Below, one piece after another: positions 10,363 through 20,776 of a stretch of 64,000 bases of DNA (the first letter of the stretch is position 1; every line of letters begins with the position of its first letter). Where the stretch lies: contig JAWHQI010000009.1 of assembly GCA_033032865.1 (NCBI GenBank), positions 13,968,001-14,032,000 on the forward strand, in the 5' to 3' direction. The translations under genes and the position numbers were made by a program. Source of the DNA: Dactylorhiza incarnata. Its lineage: Eukaryota > Streptophyta > Magnoliopsida > Asparagales > Orchidaceae. The notes under the pieces are model-generated. The model did no database searches, was not told where the DNA came from, and was given only the letters and a program-made list of their open reading frames with translations.

Positions 10363-12311
10363 GTCCTCTGTTTCCTTAGCCTTCCTGCAAATCTAGAAAG
10401 AAGATGAGAGTAAAGATCCGGATACCCAAGAGTTACCACAATAGAGTAAGTGGATTTCTTAGGTACCCAGATTTGTTTTAAAAAACGCTGTTTTGTATTT
10501 CTACATGAGCTAGAAGTGTGTCCAAACAAAAGGCAGTTTACACAAGCAATAAAGGGGGTTGAGACCCTTCTCTGAATTTCTTTCTTGCCCTTGCTAGATG
10601 ATGTTTGAACAACAGAAGATTTTTTTTGAGTTGAGCTACCGCCGGCGTTAGAGGCTAGCGCCGGGCGGTAGGGCTCACATTGAAAACCGAGCCCAGATTT
10701 TGTAGAGTCATAACATTGGTATCCCAAAAGCATATCCTGGGATTTTTGGCCTATCCCAAATTTTTTTATGGCTACATTGAGGTCGTTATTTTGTTTTTTA
10801 AGAAAGGTGTTTTCTTGAACTATCGTAACGCATTTGTTTTCAAATCCCTTCTGATTATTTTTAATTTGTAGGAGAGAGGAGTTTAGCTTTCTTTCTAATT
10901 CCCCCTTTTCTTTTGCAATAGTTTTAACTTGTAGGAGGGCTTTAGAAAGAGAGCTTTCAAGTTCTTTTGTTTTGCACAAAGAGAGCTCACACTCTTCACA
11001 GGAAATCTTTTTCTTTTCAAGAGAGATTAATTTCTTTGTTAGTTTATGATTTTCTTCCATAATTGATTCATTTTCACGATTTAAGATAATATTATCTTTT
11101 ACACTTTTATTGTAGGCTTTGCAGGTTTGAACAAATTCATCAAAAAGTTCTTCAAAAGAGGGAGGAGTTACCTCAGTGTCGCTAAGAACACTGGTGTCGT
11201 CATCGTTGCTCTTTGCCATTAAGCACAGGTTTGCTTCTTCCTCGTCGCTTGATTCAGATTTGCTTGATTCTCCAGAGGAAGTGTCATCCCAAGTTGCGGC
11301 TTTCAGTACTTTCTTTTTCTCTTTTGCTTTGTATTGTTCTTTTTGCTCCTTTTGATACTTTGGGCACTGGCTCCGAATGTGTCCGGTCTTTCTGCAGTGG
11401 TAGCACTCGGGTGGTGGTCTTTCTTCTTCATCTTCGCTTCCTTTTTCTTTCCTTGATGAAGAGGAAGATGCCTTTCGTCGGGTATCCTTTTGGAAGTATT
11501 TGCGGAAAGTGTTCCTTCTTTCCGGATTCCTGATGAACTTCCTGAAGTTTTTCACCAGGAGACCTTCTTCATCTTCATCATCATCTTCGACGTTCTCCTT
11601 CTTTGACTTTAGTGCAAGCGCCTTTTTCTTTGGCTCTTTATTGTATTCATCGTGTTGAATCTGGAGTTCAACCTCATGGGTTTTTAGATTCCCAATAAGG
11701 TTCTCGATCTGGAGTGTCCTCAAGTTGTGCGACTCCGAGATGGCTGTCACCTTTGGATTGAACCTTGGGGGTAAGGAACGAAGAATTTTCTTCACCAAGT
11801 CCCCGTCTGAGTAGATCTTTCCAAGTGCCTTTGAAGCATTGACGATTTTGGTGAAGCGGGTGTACATCGAGTTGATATCCTCTTCGGTATCCATCCTGAA
11901 TTTTTCATATTCAGATTCCAGTTGGAATAGCTTTGCATCTTTTACCTGCGATGTACCTTCATGAGTAACTTCAAGTTGATTCCAAATATCGTAAGCAGTT
12001 ATGCATGCAGAGATTCTATTAAACTCAGTCCTATTTAAAGCGCAATACAAAGCGTTCATTGCTTTAGCATTATTTTTACACCTTAGTTTATCGTTGTCAT
12101 CCCATTTATCCTTAGGTTTTGCTGATGTCGCATCTCCTACTACAGTTGTAGGAGGAGAGTACCGTACTTCTACCATGTTCCATACTTCTACATCCATTGT
12201 CATAAGAAAACAAATCATTCGATTTTTCCAGTAATTAAAATCTGACCCAGTAAAGAGAGGTGGTCGACTAACCCCTTGACCCTCAGGAAAAGCGAGATCA
12301 TGAGACGCCAT
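10326..12311 (-). CDS. gag: Sirevirus A gag, long two-knuckle nucleocapsid protein
   Basis: A 661-residue open frame starts 36 bases after the primer site. Residues 1-230 are the copia gag/UBN2-like region (WKNRM, WNMVE, KILRSLPPRFNPKVTAI). A zinc knuckle CX2CX4HX4C lies at about 303-316 (CYHCRKTGHIRSQC), an acidic Ser-rich stretch at 340-395, and a coiled coil at about 405-515. A second CX2CX4HX4C is at about 590-603 (CVNCLLFGHTSSSC). Two knuckles separated by a coiled coil are typical of Sirevirus gag. The last ~35 residues differ from B because of a small indel near residue 625, so the frame runs over the UAG that ends gag in B and overlaps the protease region. Otherwise the gene is intact. 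It would form the particle shell and package RNA. Confidence 0.88.
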   Translation of the reverse strand: MASHDLAFPEGQGVSRPPLFTGSDFNYWKNRMICFLMTMDVEVWNMVEVRYSPPTTVVGDATSAKPKDKWDDNDKLRCKNNAKAMNALYCALNRTEFNRISACITAYDIWNQLEVTHEGTSQVKDAKLFQLESEYEKFRMDTEEDINSMYTRFTKIVNASKALGKIYSDGDLVKKILRSLPPRFNPKVTAISESHNLRTLQIENLIGNLKTHEVELQIQHDEYNKEPKKKALALKSKKENVEDDDEDEEGLLVKNFRKFIRNPERRNTFRKYFQKDTRRKASSSSSRKEKGSEDEEERPPPECYHCRKTGHIRSQCPKYQKEQKEQYKAKEKKKVLKAATWDDTSSGESSKSESSDEEEANLCLMAKSNDDDTSVLSDTEVTPPSFEELFDEFVQTCKAYNKSVKDNIILNRENESIMEENHKLTKKLISLEKKKISCEECELSLCKTKELESSLSKALLQVKTIAKEKGELERKLNSSLLQIKNNQKGFENKCVTIVQENTFLKKQNNDLNVAIKKFGIGQKSQDMLLGYQCYDSTKSGLGFQCEPYRPALASNAGGSSTQKKSSVVQTSSSKGKKEIQRRVSTPFIACVNCLLFGHTSSSCRNTKQRFLKQIWVPKKSTYSIVVTLGYPDLYSHLLSRFAGRLRKQRTCGTWTQVAPST

Positions 12312-12346
12312 TATTCCCGGTTGTTAAGCCGATTGGAATAACCTAT

Positions 12347-12357
12347 CTCTGATACCA
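12347..12357 (-). other. Sirevirus A primer binding site, initiator-Met type
   Basis: The minus strand reads TGGTATCAGAG two bases inside the 5' LTR, matching the half-tRNA-iMet primer of plant copia elements. Confidence 0.92.
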
Positions 12358-13060
12358 CTTGTTGGATCGGTAGGCGCCCTTAGAGGGGGGGGGGGGGTGA
12401 ATAAGGGTTTTAAAGATTTTATAATTATTTTGAATATTTTAGAAAAAGCTTTGAATATGATAATAAAGAAGATCAAGACTAATCAAATAAAGTAAAAATA
12501 GAGACATGATTTTATTAACTTGAGAAACATGATTACAAAATTTGATCTCTTATGAAAGCTAGAAATCAAAGCTAAATAGAAAAGAAACCTTTTGGTTTTC
12601 TATCCCGACTCGCTTCCCCACGAACCGGTGGCCCTAGCCTTATCCTCCCCGGATTCGGCCTCAAGCCGCTCTAGCCAATCCCTCCCCGGATGTGGCCTCG
12701 AGCCCCCCTAGACCTAGCCTAGATCTAGTCGCCAACACGAGGCGATTTTCCCCCTAAGTCCTACCCAGACCTAGTCGCCAACACGAGGCGATTTCACTAA
12801 TCGTTTACAAAGAGGAATATGAAATAACAATAAAGAAATAAGAACTCCCTCAAGATGGACTTCTAAAGTTGGAGACGAAGATCCGCCGTTGAATAAGCAT
12901 TGTTGAAGCGGACTTCGATCTGATCCGGCGTGACGAGATTCTCCTTCAGAAGTTTTGTAGAGCTTCGCTAGCACATCAACTTTCGGCCAAGATAGCCTCT
13001 AGAATTCTGGCACTCAATATATCTCTCTAATGTCTCTCTGAAACGAGAGGACTTGGGTCC

Positions 13061-13068
13061 TTTTTATA
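13061..13068 (-). promoter_or_regulatory. Sirevirus A LTR TATA box
   Basis: The minus strand reads TCTATAAAAAGG. The equivalent place in C (57111-57119) has TATAAAATA, while in B it has decayed to ctaaaaatt. Transcription would proceed leftward into gag. Confidence 0.6.
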
Positions 13069-13092
13069 GACTAGCGCTAGCGCCTGCGCTAG

Positions 13093-13340
13093 CCACTACC
13101 GCCGGCGCTATCTCATATTAGGAGACTTTTTGCGCGGCAGAATCTTCAATCCGAGGCAACAATTCCACCATGCCTTCTGTGTATCGAGCTAGCATCGGCG
13201 CTATCCACTATCGCCTGCGCTATCTCATATTAGGAAACTTTTTGCGCGGCAGAATCTTCAATCCGAGGCAACAATTCCAGCATGCCTTCTGTGCATCGAG
13301 CTAGCGCCAACGCTATCCACTATCGCCTGCGCTAGTGATC
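13093..13340. repeat. 112-bp tandem repeat with GCGC palindromes in A LTR
   Basis: The block tatctcatattagga...tttttgcgcggcagaatc starts at 13109 and again at 13221. The flanking agcgctagcgcc and gccggcgcta words appear before, between and after, so about 2.2 units are present. Confidence 0.8.
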
Positions 13341-13499
13341 AGTATGGAGTTGATGGCTCAATTTCGGGGGCAACCACCATATGTAAACCTTGAGTCATTT
13401 TGACCTGGTATCCTGCACACTTAGATCACACAAGATTAAATGCACACATAGGATTTGTTATTCTCAAACCTAGGAGATGCGGAAGACCGTGTTCCAACA

Positions 13500-13849
13500 C
13501 GGAACTCCAAGTTCGTCGAACGCAGATTCGTCGACCTCAACTCGACGACATTCCTCCTCTTGTTAACGCGGGGCGTTAACAAGTACCGCGAGCGTCAGCT
13601 CTCTTTCGTCGAACGCAGCTCGACGGCTTTGTTCTCGACAGCATTCCTTCTCAGCGGTTGATAACGCTGGGCGTTAACTACTAACGCGAGCGTTAGATAT
13701 CTTTCCAGAGAATCATCTCCAATCTGTTGTATACCTATGGAGTATTGCACCTATAGTTCCTGCATACTCTAAACACACAAAATACAAGATCAATTACAAT
13801 TTGGGATTTGTTATTCTCAAACAAAGGGATGTGACACACATGTCCAACA
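13500..13849 (-). repeat. Sirevirus B 3' LTR remnant
   Basis: This matches 21790-22137 (cggaactcc...tgtccaaca). The missing ~1 kb is beyond A and Z1, left of the window. It contains several ttcgtcgaacgcag words and the gcgttaac blocks. Confidence 0.92.
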
Positions 13850-14125
13850 ATATCCCCCTTTTGATAATAACAAATCCTCTTAGCAAGAAATCAACAATAG
13901 TGTTTATAGTATATGATAAGCAAGATGATAGTGCAACTATAGTATATGATAAGCATGCTGATATGCATACTCCCCCTATCTTAATGCTCCCCCTACATAA
14001 ATGCAATTTATGTTTTACTCCCCCTAAATGATAGATTACATGAATTATTCTCCCCTTAATCTTCTATATTTCTCCTATATAGATTTCTTCAATTAATCTC
14101 CCCCTTTTGGTATTATCAAAAGAAG
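13850..14125 (-). other. Sirevirus B polypurine tract and multiplied PPT-like motifs
   Basis: The minus strand reads aaaagggggatat against the LTR. More AGGGGGAG copies lie at about 13970, 13986, 14018 and 14099. The arrangement matches C at 57551-57830 closely. Confidence 0.82.
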
Positions 14126-15756
14126 GTAGGGTGAGGGTAGTAAGGAGGCATTTCTTATAAATGATAAAGCATGATCGAGCTTTTGTAATATAGATAATGA
14201 TAAAGATTTTAAGCATAGTATATAAGAGATTTCAAATAAAAAGATAAGAGTTGTAAGCAAGCGGAAGATTATAAGAAATATCTTTTTGTAAGCATGAAAA
14301 ACATAAGTAAAAATATGAGTTTTAGTTCAAAATTGAAAGATGTTTTAGCCATTTTGAAATCTCAAAGTTTTTCATAGAGATACCAATCATGAAATGAACA
14401 TATCAAAGAGAGATTATACTACAATGTTACTTAATTTTAAGTTCAAGAGATACCAAAACATTGGAGAGATCATGCTAGGTTATCTAGTGCATTTCTTATA
14501 TAAAGAGTAGTATAGATAAAGCATTAGAATCCAATACTCATGAGAAGAAGTGTTATGAAAGATAATGATGTGCACATAAGTTTATTTTGGGCAATGTTAA
14601 CAATTGATTTAAATCAACAAAATACAAGACATATGTAAAGTAAAGTGCACAATAAAGCACAAGTAAATTACTTTCACACACTTTTTTAATGCACATAAGT
14701 TTTAACAAAGTGGTGTAATAACCAAGGTTTGCACAAGACACTTTACTATTCTTTCCAAGGTGCTCAACCTCACAATGCTTATGAAGACTTATCAGGAGGT
14801 TCAAGTAGTGCTTGGTGGAGTTATATTTGTCTACATATATAATTTTTTTGTTCATATATATGAGACAACATTCTCCGAATACACTTGTTTTGCAAACCCA
14901 ATTTTTTAAACTTAACCACTTTTCTAAATTTCATAAGTGCAATTCAAATGTAGTGTAGGCAATAAACTTATGCAAGTTTTAATTCATTGTACAAATACAA
15001 TACACAAGCAAGCATTTTTAGATTTAAACACACATGTTGATTACCAAAATAAGTGGGTGAAAGGTATCATTATCAATCATAATACATTTACTCATACTTA
15101 TAGGCATGCTAAGCTTGGTTCTACACATATTTTTCAATACAATTGATGCACTTTAAATAGATATATCAAAGCATGATAAACACAACAATGTTCATAGTAA
15201 TTTGAAGGAATAAATTTTAACATTGTAAATAAGTCTAAATAATAGAATTCATTCATGCTTGATATTAGCAATAAAGGTCATACAGTTTTTTTTTGAAAAT
15301 TTTTTATATGAGATAAAAAAATCGAAAAAATCACAAAAACATATATTTTTGTATTTTTGTATTTGAACTTTTGTAGTTGATTTTTCATAATATAAAAAAA
15401 AATCTCAAAATCATATTTTTTTGTATTTTTGAATTTTGAACTTTTATAGTTTTTTTTATAATATGAATAAAACAAAAACAACAAAAGTCAGAAACACAAC
15501 AAATAAGTAGTACATATGAACTAACATATTTGTATAGATTTTTAGAAATTTTAAAACACAGAAAAATCAGACACCCACGCTAGCGCCGGCGCTAACGCTA
15601 GCGCTAGAAACAGTACACGATTTTTTTAGAATTTTAAAAATCTAATTTTTTATTTTGATTTTGGGTCTTAAGAGTAGTCTTATGCAGAAGTTTTGTAATT
15701 TTCAGAGATGTCTTGATTGCTCAAATTGCATAAAACATTAGCGTTTTACATGTTAT
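14126..15756 (-). other. Sirevirus B conserved non-coding 3' domain
   Basis: No ORF is supportable. The stretch aligns with the same region in C nearly throughout and with A in blocks, including caatgcttatgaagactta at about 14775, ggcatgctaagctt at about 15103, and the GC palindrome cgctagcgccggcgctaac at about 15578-15597 in otherwise very AT-rich sequence. Confidence 0.7.
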
Positions 15757-18216
15757 TCATCCTAAGATGTCTGGGACTCCTAATTCCAACCTTAACATTT
15801 GAAACCTTGCATCGGGAAGAGGTTTAGTGAATATATCAGCAAGTTGAGAGTCTGTGCCAATGAAACTTATTCTAACATTTTCCTTCTTAATGTGATCCCT
15901 TATGAAATGATGACGTACATCTATATGTTTGGATCTAGAATGGTGTACCGGATTATTTGTGAGATCAATGACACTTTTGTTGTCACATTTTAGTTCAATA
16001 AGTTTTAGATGAAAACCAAAGTCCTCTAAAGTTTGGCTCATCCATAGTGCTTGTGCACAACAACTTCCTAATGCAATGTATTCGGCCTCCGTGGTGGAGA
16101 GTGCAACCGAATTTTGTTTCCTAGTAGACCATGCAACTAATGAAGGTCCTAGAAAATGACAAGTACCACTAGTGCATTTTCTATCAAGTGAACAATCGGC
16201 GTAGTCCGAATCGGAGTAGCTGAGAAGTGTAAATGAATTATTGTGCGGGTACCATAATCCTAATCTAGATGACCCAATGAGATATCTAAAAATTCGTTTT
16301 ACCGCTTTTAAATGAGATTCTTTTGTATTGGCTTGAAATCGAGCACATAAGCATACGACAAACATAATATCGGGTCTAGTTGCACTTAGATAAAGTAGAG
16401 ATCCGATCATACCTCTATATATAGTTTGATCTATAGAAATTCCTGATTCATCTTTTCCTAATTTTAGTGATGCACTCATTGGTGTAGAAGCATGTTTAAG
16501 GTTTTCAAATCCAAAACGTTTTAGCATATCATGGACATATTTAGTTTGACATACGAAGATACCATCAATTCTTTATGATATTGGAAAACCAAGGAAATAA
16601 GAAAGTTCTCCTACAAGACTCATTTCAAATTCATTTTTCATCACTAAAATAACTTCTTTACACATCTCTTCATTAGTAGATCCAAAAATAATATCATCCA
16701 CATATATTTGTAAAATAATTATATCATCATTGTTATGCTTAATGAAGAGAGTATTATCCGCACTTCCCATAATATAACCGTGCTTTAATAAAAATGATGT
16801 AAGTCTTTCATACCATGCACGGGGCGCTTGTTGTAAACCATAAAGCGCTTTCTCTAGTTTATAAACATGATTTGGAAATTTTTCACTAATAAAACCGGGG
16901 GGTTGTTCAACATAAACTTCTTCTTTTACAAACCCGTTTAGAAAAGCACTTTTCACATCCATTTGAAATAGTTTTATTCTTTTAAAGCTTGCAAATGCTA
17001 GAAAAATTCTTATAGACTCTAATCTAGCAACGTGTGCAAAAGATTCATCAAAATCTATCCCCATGATTTGAGAATATCCTTGTGCTACTAATCGTGCTTT
17101 ATTTCTAAAGATTCTTGACTCACCATCTAATTTATTTTTAAAAATCCATTTTACACGTACAACCGGGTGATTAGATGGTCTTTCAACTAATTTCCAAACA
17201 TTATGTCGCTCAAATTGTTCTAACTCTTCATTCATAGCCAAAAACCAAAATTCATCATTTAAAGCAATAGAAACAGTTTTTGGTTCTATTTCGAAAACAA
17301 AACTAATATTTGAAAAAGATTCATGAAGAGAAGAGCGAGTTCTTACCCCGATGGTTGGTTCACCAATTATCAATTCCTGTGGATGATCCTTTGTGAATTT
17401 CAAGGCACTTGGAGGTACATATTCATCTTCCTTGACCTCCTCTTCTTCTTCTTTGGAAGGTTCCTGATCACCATGCTCCAAAGGTTGTAAGAGATCATCC
17501 TCATTGCCTGCGGAAAGTTTTTCTACACAAGGAACAAACTCGTCAAATTTTACATTTATTGACTCTTCAACTCTACTAGTTCTTTTATTAAAAATTCTAT
17601 AAGCTTTACTAGTTGAAGAGTACCCAAGAAAAGTTACTTCATCACATTTTTCATCAAACTTTTCCAAGCAATCTTTTGTATTCAAAATAAAACATTTACA
17701 ACCAAAAACTTTAAAATAAGATACATTAGGCTTCTTTTGAAAATAGAGTTCATATGGTGTGAGATTAAGAGATGGGCGAAGCATGATTCTATTCAAAACA
17801 TAACACGATGTACTTACGGCTTCGGCCCAAAAGGACTTAGGTAATTTATATTCACATAACATGGTGCATGCTAGTTCTTGAAGTGTCATATTCTTTCTTT
17901 CTACAACACCATTTTTTTGTGGTGTGCGTGGTGCAGAGAACTCATGTTTAATGCCTAACATATCACAAAATGATGTAAATTTTTCATTTTCAAATTCTCC
18001 TCCATGATCCGAGCGGATGCATTTATTTTTTAAATCACTTTCATTTTGAATACGAGTACATAATTTTGCAAATTCACAAAACGCATCGGATTTGGAAAAG
18101 AGAAATAATGTCCAACAATATCTTGAAAAATCATCTATTAAAACATATGTATATAATCTACCACCAAAACTTGCAGTGCTAACGGGACCAAAAAGATCCA
18201 TATGAATTATTTGCAA
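15757..18216 (-). pseudogene. pol: Sirevirus B pol: integrase, RT, RNase H
   Basis: A single minus frame with one in-frame stop between 16528 and 16572 encodes the integrase core ([20 protein letters not shown]), the GKFDEK/LGYSS-type linker, RT ([27 protein letters not shown]) and RNase H (YSDSDYADC, TTEAEYIALGS), ending FTKPLPDARF. Residues 225-270 of the first part are the acidic hypervariable linker between integrase and RT. The zinc-binding part of integrase lies upstream (18217-18400) in another frame. The catalytic residues checked are all present, so loss of function comes from the stop and shift. Confidence 0.9.
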
Positions 18217-18400
18217 GGGTCTTGTAGTAGAAATGAAATTTTTACTTTTGAAAGAGGATCTAGAAAATTTACCTTTTTGACATGGTAAACAAAGTGAAGG
18301 TAAAGTTCCATTAACCTAGGCAATCCTCTAATTAAATTACTTTTGGCAAGTTTTACAATGAGCTTTGTGCTAGCATGCCCTAGTCTTCTATGACAAAGTT

Positions 18401-18823
18401 CTAATTCATCATTTTAGTGATAAAACATTTTATAGATGATTTAGAAAGATCATGAAAAGAAACTATATAAACATTATGTATTCTTGGTGCAGTTAGTAAA
18501 ATATCTTTTGTAGTAGGATTAGATTTTTTGCATAGATTAGTGGAAGACTCAAATAGCACATCTAATCCTTTATCACATAATTGGCTAATAGAAATTAAGT
18601 TGTGTTTTAATCCTTTCACATAAAGAACATTAGATATAGTAAAGGATTTGTTACCAACTGTACCAATTCCCATGATCCTTCCTTTTTCGTTATCACCAAA
18701 CGTCACGATCCCTCCCTTCTTCTTTTCTAGGCTAAGGAACTTTGCTTTATTGCCCGTCATGTGCTTGGAGCATCCTGAATCCAAGTACCACACGTCTTCA
18801 TTGTCCTTAGCCTTCATGCACAT
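18401..18823 (-). CDS. Sirevirus B protease region, in frame behind gag UAG
   Basis: A 140-residue frame starts at an ATG that directly abuts the gag UAG and is in the same frame as gag. It contains the aspartic protease motif WYLDSGCSKHMTG and the ISISQLC segment. A frameshift separates it from integrase. It would cleave the gag-pol precursor in particles, and its place after an in-frame UAG suggests expression by readthrough. Confidence 0.82.
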   Translation of the reverse strand: MCMKAKDNEDVWYLDSGCSKHMTGNKAKFLSLEKKKGGIVTFGDNEKGRIMGIGTVGNKSFTISNVLYVKGLKHNLISISQLCDKGLDVLFESSTNLCKKSNPTTKDILLTAPRIHNVYIVSFHDLSKSSIKCFITKMMN

Positions 18824-20728
18824 CTAGAAAGAAGATGAGAGTAAAGATCCGGATACCCAAGTGGTACCACCCATAGAATAAGTGGAAGCCTTAGGTACCC
18901 AGATTTGTTTTAAAGTATTTTGTTTTATTTTCCTGCAAGAACTAGATGTGTGACCTAACCTATAACAGTTTGCACACGAAATAAAGGGGGTTGAGACCCT
19001 TTTCTGGAAAATTTTCTTGCTGGAAGAAATTTGATTTACAGAAGAAAAACATTTTGAAAAAGGGAATTCAGGTTTCTGGTATGAGGTGCTAGCGCCGGCG
19101 TTAGTGGCTAGCGCCGGGAGGTAGCCCTCACCTCGATATCTGAGCCCAAAATTTCCAGAACCATGGCACTGGTTCCCTAAAATCATTTCCAGTGATTTTT
19201 GGCCAATTCCAAATTTTTTAATGGCCATGGTGAGATCATGAACTTGTGCTTTAAGTGAAGAATTTTCTTTCACAAGCATGACACACCTATTTTCAAAACC
19301 TTTTTTATTATTTTTGATTTGCAAAAGAGAGGCTTCTAATTTCCTTTTTAATTCGCCCTTCTCTTTTGTAAGAGTTTTGGCATGAGAGAGGGCTTTAGAA
19401 AGTGTCTCTTCAATATCTTTTGCCAATTTAGTGGAGTGATCACACTCTTGGCAAGAAACCTTTCTCTTTTCTAAGACAATTACCTTTTTGGAAAGCTTTT
19501 TATTTTCTTTAATAAGAGATTCATTTTCACGATTCAATAAAATACTATCTTTCATATTTTTATCAAAAGCTTTGCAAGTTTTAAGGAATTCATTAAAGAG
19601 TTCATCATAAGTGGGAGGAGTTACCTCAGTGTCACTAAGAATACTGGTGTCGTCGCCATCATTTCCATGTCCCATGAGGCACATGTTTGCTTCCTCATAT
19701 TCGCTTGATGAAGACCCGCTTGATTCTTCGGAGGAGGAGGAGGAGTCATCGCATGTTCTAGCTTTTAACACCTTCTTCTTCTCCTTCCCTTTGTGCCACT
19801 TTTCCTTCTTCTCCTTCAAGAACTTTGGGCACTGGCTCCGAATGTGCCCGGTCTTCCTACAATGAAAGCACTCCGGTGGAGGTTTTTCTTCTTCATCGTC
19901 GCTCTCCTTTTTCTTCTTTGAGGATGACTTTTTCCATCTTGCATCCTTTTGGATAAATTTCAAGAAAGTGTTTCTCCTTTCTGGATTTCGCATGAATTTT
20001 CGGAAATTCTTCACCAAAAGGCTTCATTCATTTTCATCCTCATCCTCTTGGCACTCCTTCTTTGATGTTAGTGCCAATGCCTTCTTCTTTGGCTCCTTGT
20101 TGTATTCATCATATTGGATTTTGAGTTCTACCTCATGGGTTTTGAGATTCCCAATGAGGCTCTCAACTTGGAGCGTTCTTAGATTGTGCGATTATGAAAT
20201 GGCCGTCACCTTCGGGTTGAATTTTGGTGGAAGGGAACGAAGGATCTTTCGGACCCAGTTGCGGTTGGAGAAGGTCTTTCCAAGAGCTTTGGAGGCATTG
20301 ACGATCTTTGTGAAATGGGTGTACATGACATCAACATCTACACTTTCATCCATCCGGAATTTTTCATATTCCGACTCAAGTTGGAAAAGCTTTGAATTTT
20401 TAACCTTCGATGTAGTAGTACATGCAGAAATACTATTAAATTCATTTCTATCTAACGCACAAAATAAAGCATTCATAGCCTTGGCGTTATTTTTGCATTT
20501 TAGCTTATCCCTATCATCCCATTTATCTTTTGGTTTATCTAAAGTTATCTCTCCAACTACAAATGTAGGAGGAGAGTATTCTTCTTCTACCATATTCCAT
20601 ACCTCAATATCTAGGGTCATAAGAAAACATCTCATCCTATTTTTCCAGTAATTATAATCTGACCTGGTAAAGAGTGGAGGTCTACTAATTCCCTCACCCT
20701 CGGAAAAAGCGAGATCATAAGACGCCAT
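18824..20728 (-). pseudogene. gag: Sirevirus B gag
   Basis: It is colinear with A gag over its whole length: N-terminal UBN2-like region (20728-20192), knuckle CFHCRKTGHIRSQC, acidic Ser-rich part, coiled coil, second knuckle CANCYRLGHTSSSC, IWVPK tail ending at UAG 18824-18826. All parts share one frame, but stops occur just below 20192 and at 20018-20020, and about 15 residues after SAC are deleted relative to A. The C-terminal ending at UAG is probably the true gag terminus. Confidence 0.87.
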
Positions 20729-20763
20729 TATTCCTGGTTTCTAAACTGTTTGGAATAACCTAC

Positions 20764-20774
20764 CTCTGATACCA
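20764..20774 (-). other. Sirevirus B primer binding site, initiator-Met type
   Basis: The minus strand reads TGGTATCAGAG, two bases inside the 5' LTR. Confidence 0.92.
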
Positions 20775-20776
20775 CT

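Larger units (their letters stand above)
5128..13499 (-). mobile_element. Sirevirus A (Ty1/copia), 3' LTR interrupted by Z1
   Basis: In coding sense the order is 5' LTR 13499-12360, initiator-Met primer site, gag, protease, integrase, RT, RNase H, a ~1.8-kb non-coding domain, multiple AGGGGGAG purine tracts, then the 3' LTR. That order, the long two-knuckle gag and the multiplied polypurine tract are hallmarks of the plant Sirevirus (SIRE1/Maximus) group. The 5' LTR ends at 13499. The next bases belong to the LTR of element B, whose second copy is uninterrupted at 21790, so A inserted into B. Confidence 0.9.
12360..13499 (-). repeat. Sirevirus A 5' LTR, complete (1140 bp)
   Basis: The plus strand starts TGTTGGATCGG and ends GTTCCAACA, forming a TGTTGGA/TCCAACA terminal inverted repeat. 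A run of G lies at about 12386-12398, 30 bases from the terminus, also present in B and C. Its distal end repeats at 5128-5257. Confidence 0.92.

Noticed and set aside
19968..20651. 227-residue plus-strand ORF over Sirevirus B gag
   Set aside because: It lies opposite gag with no family resemblance; similar frames open opposite gag in A and C.
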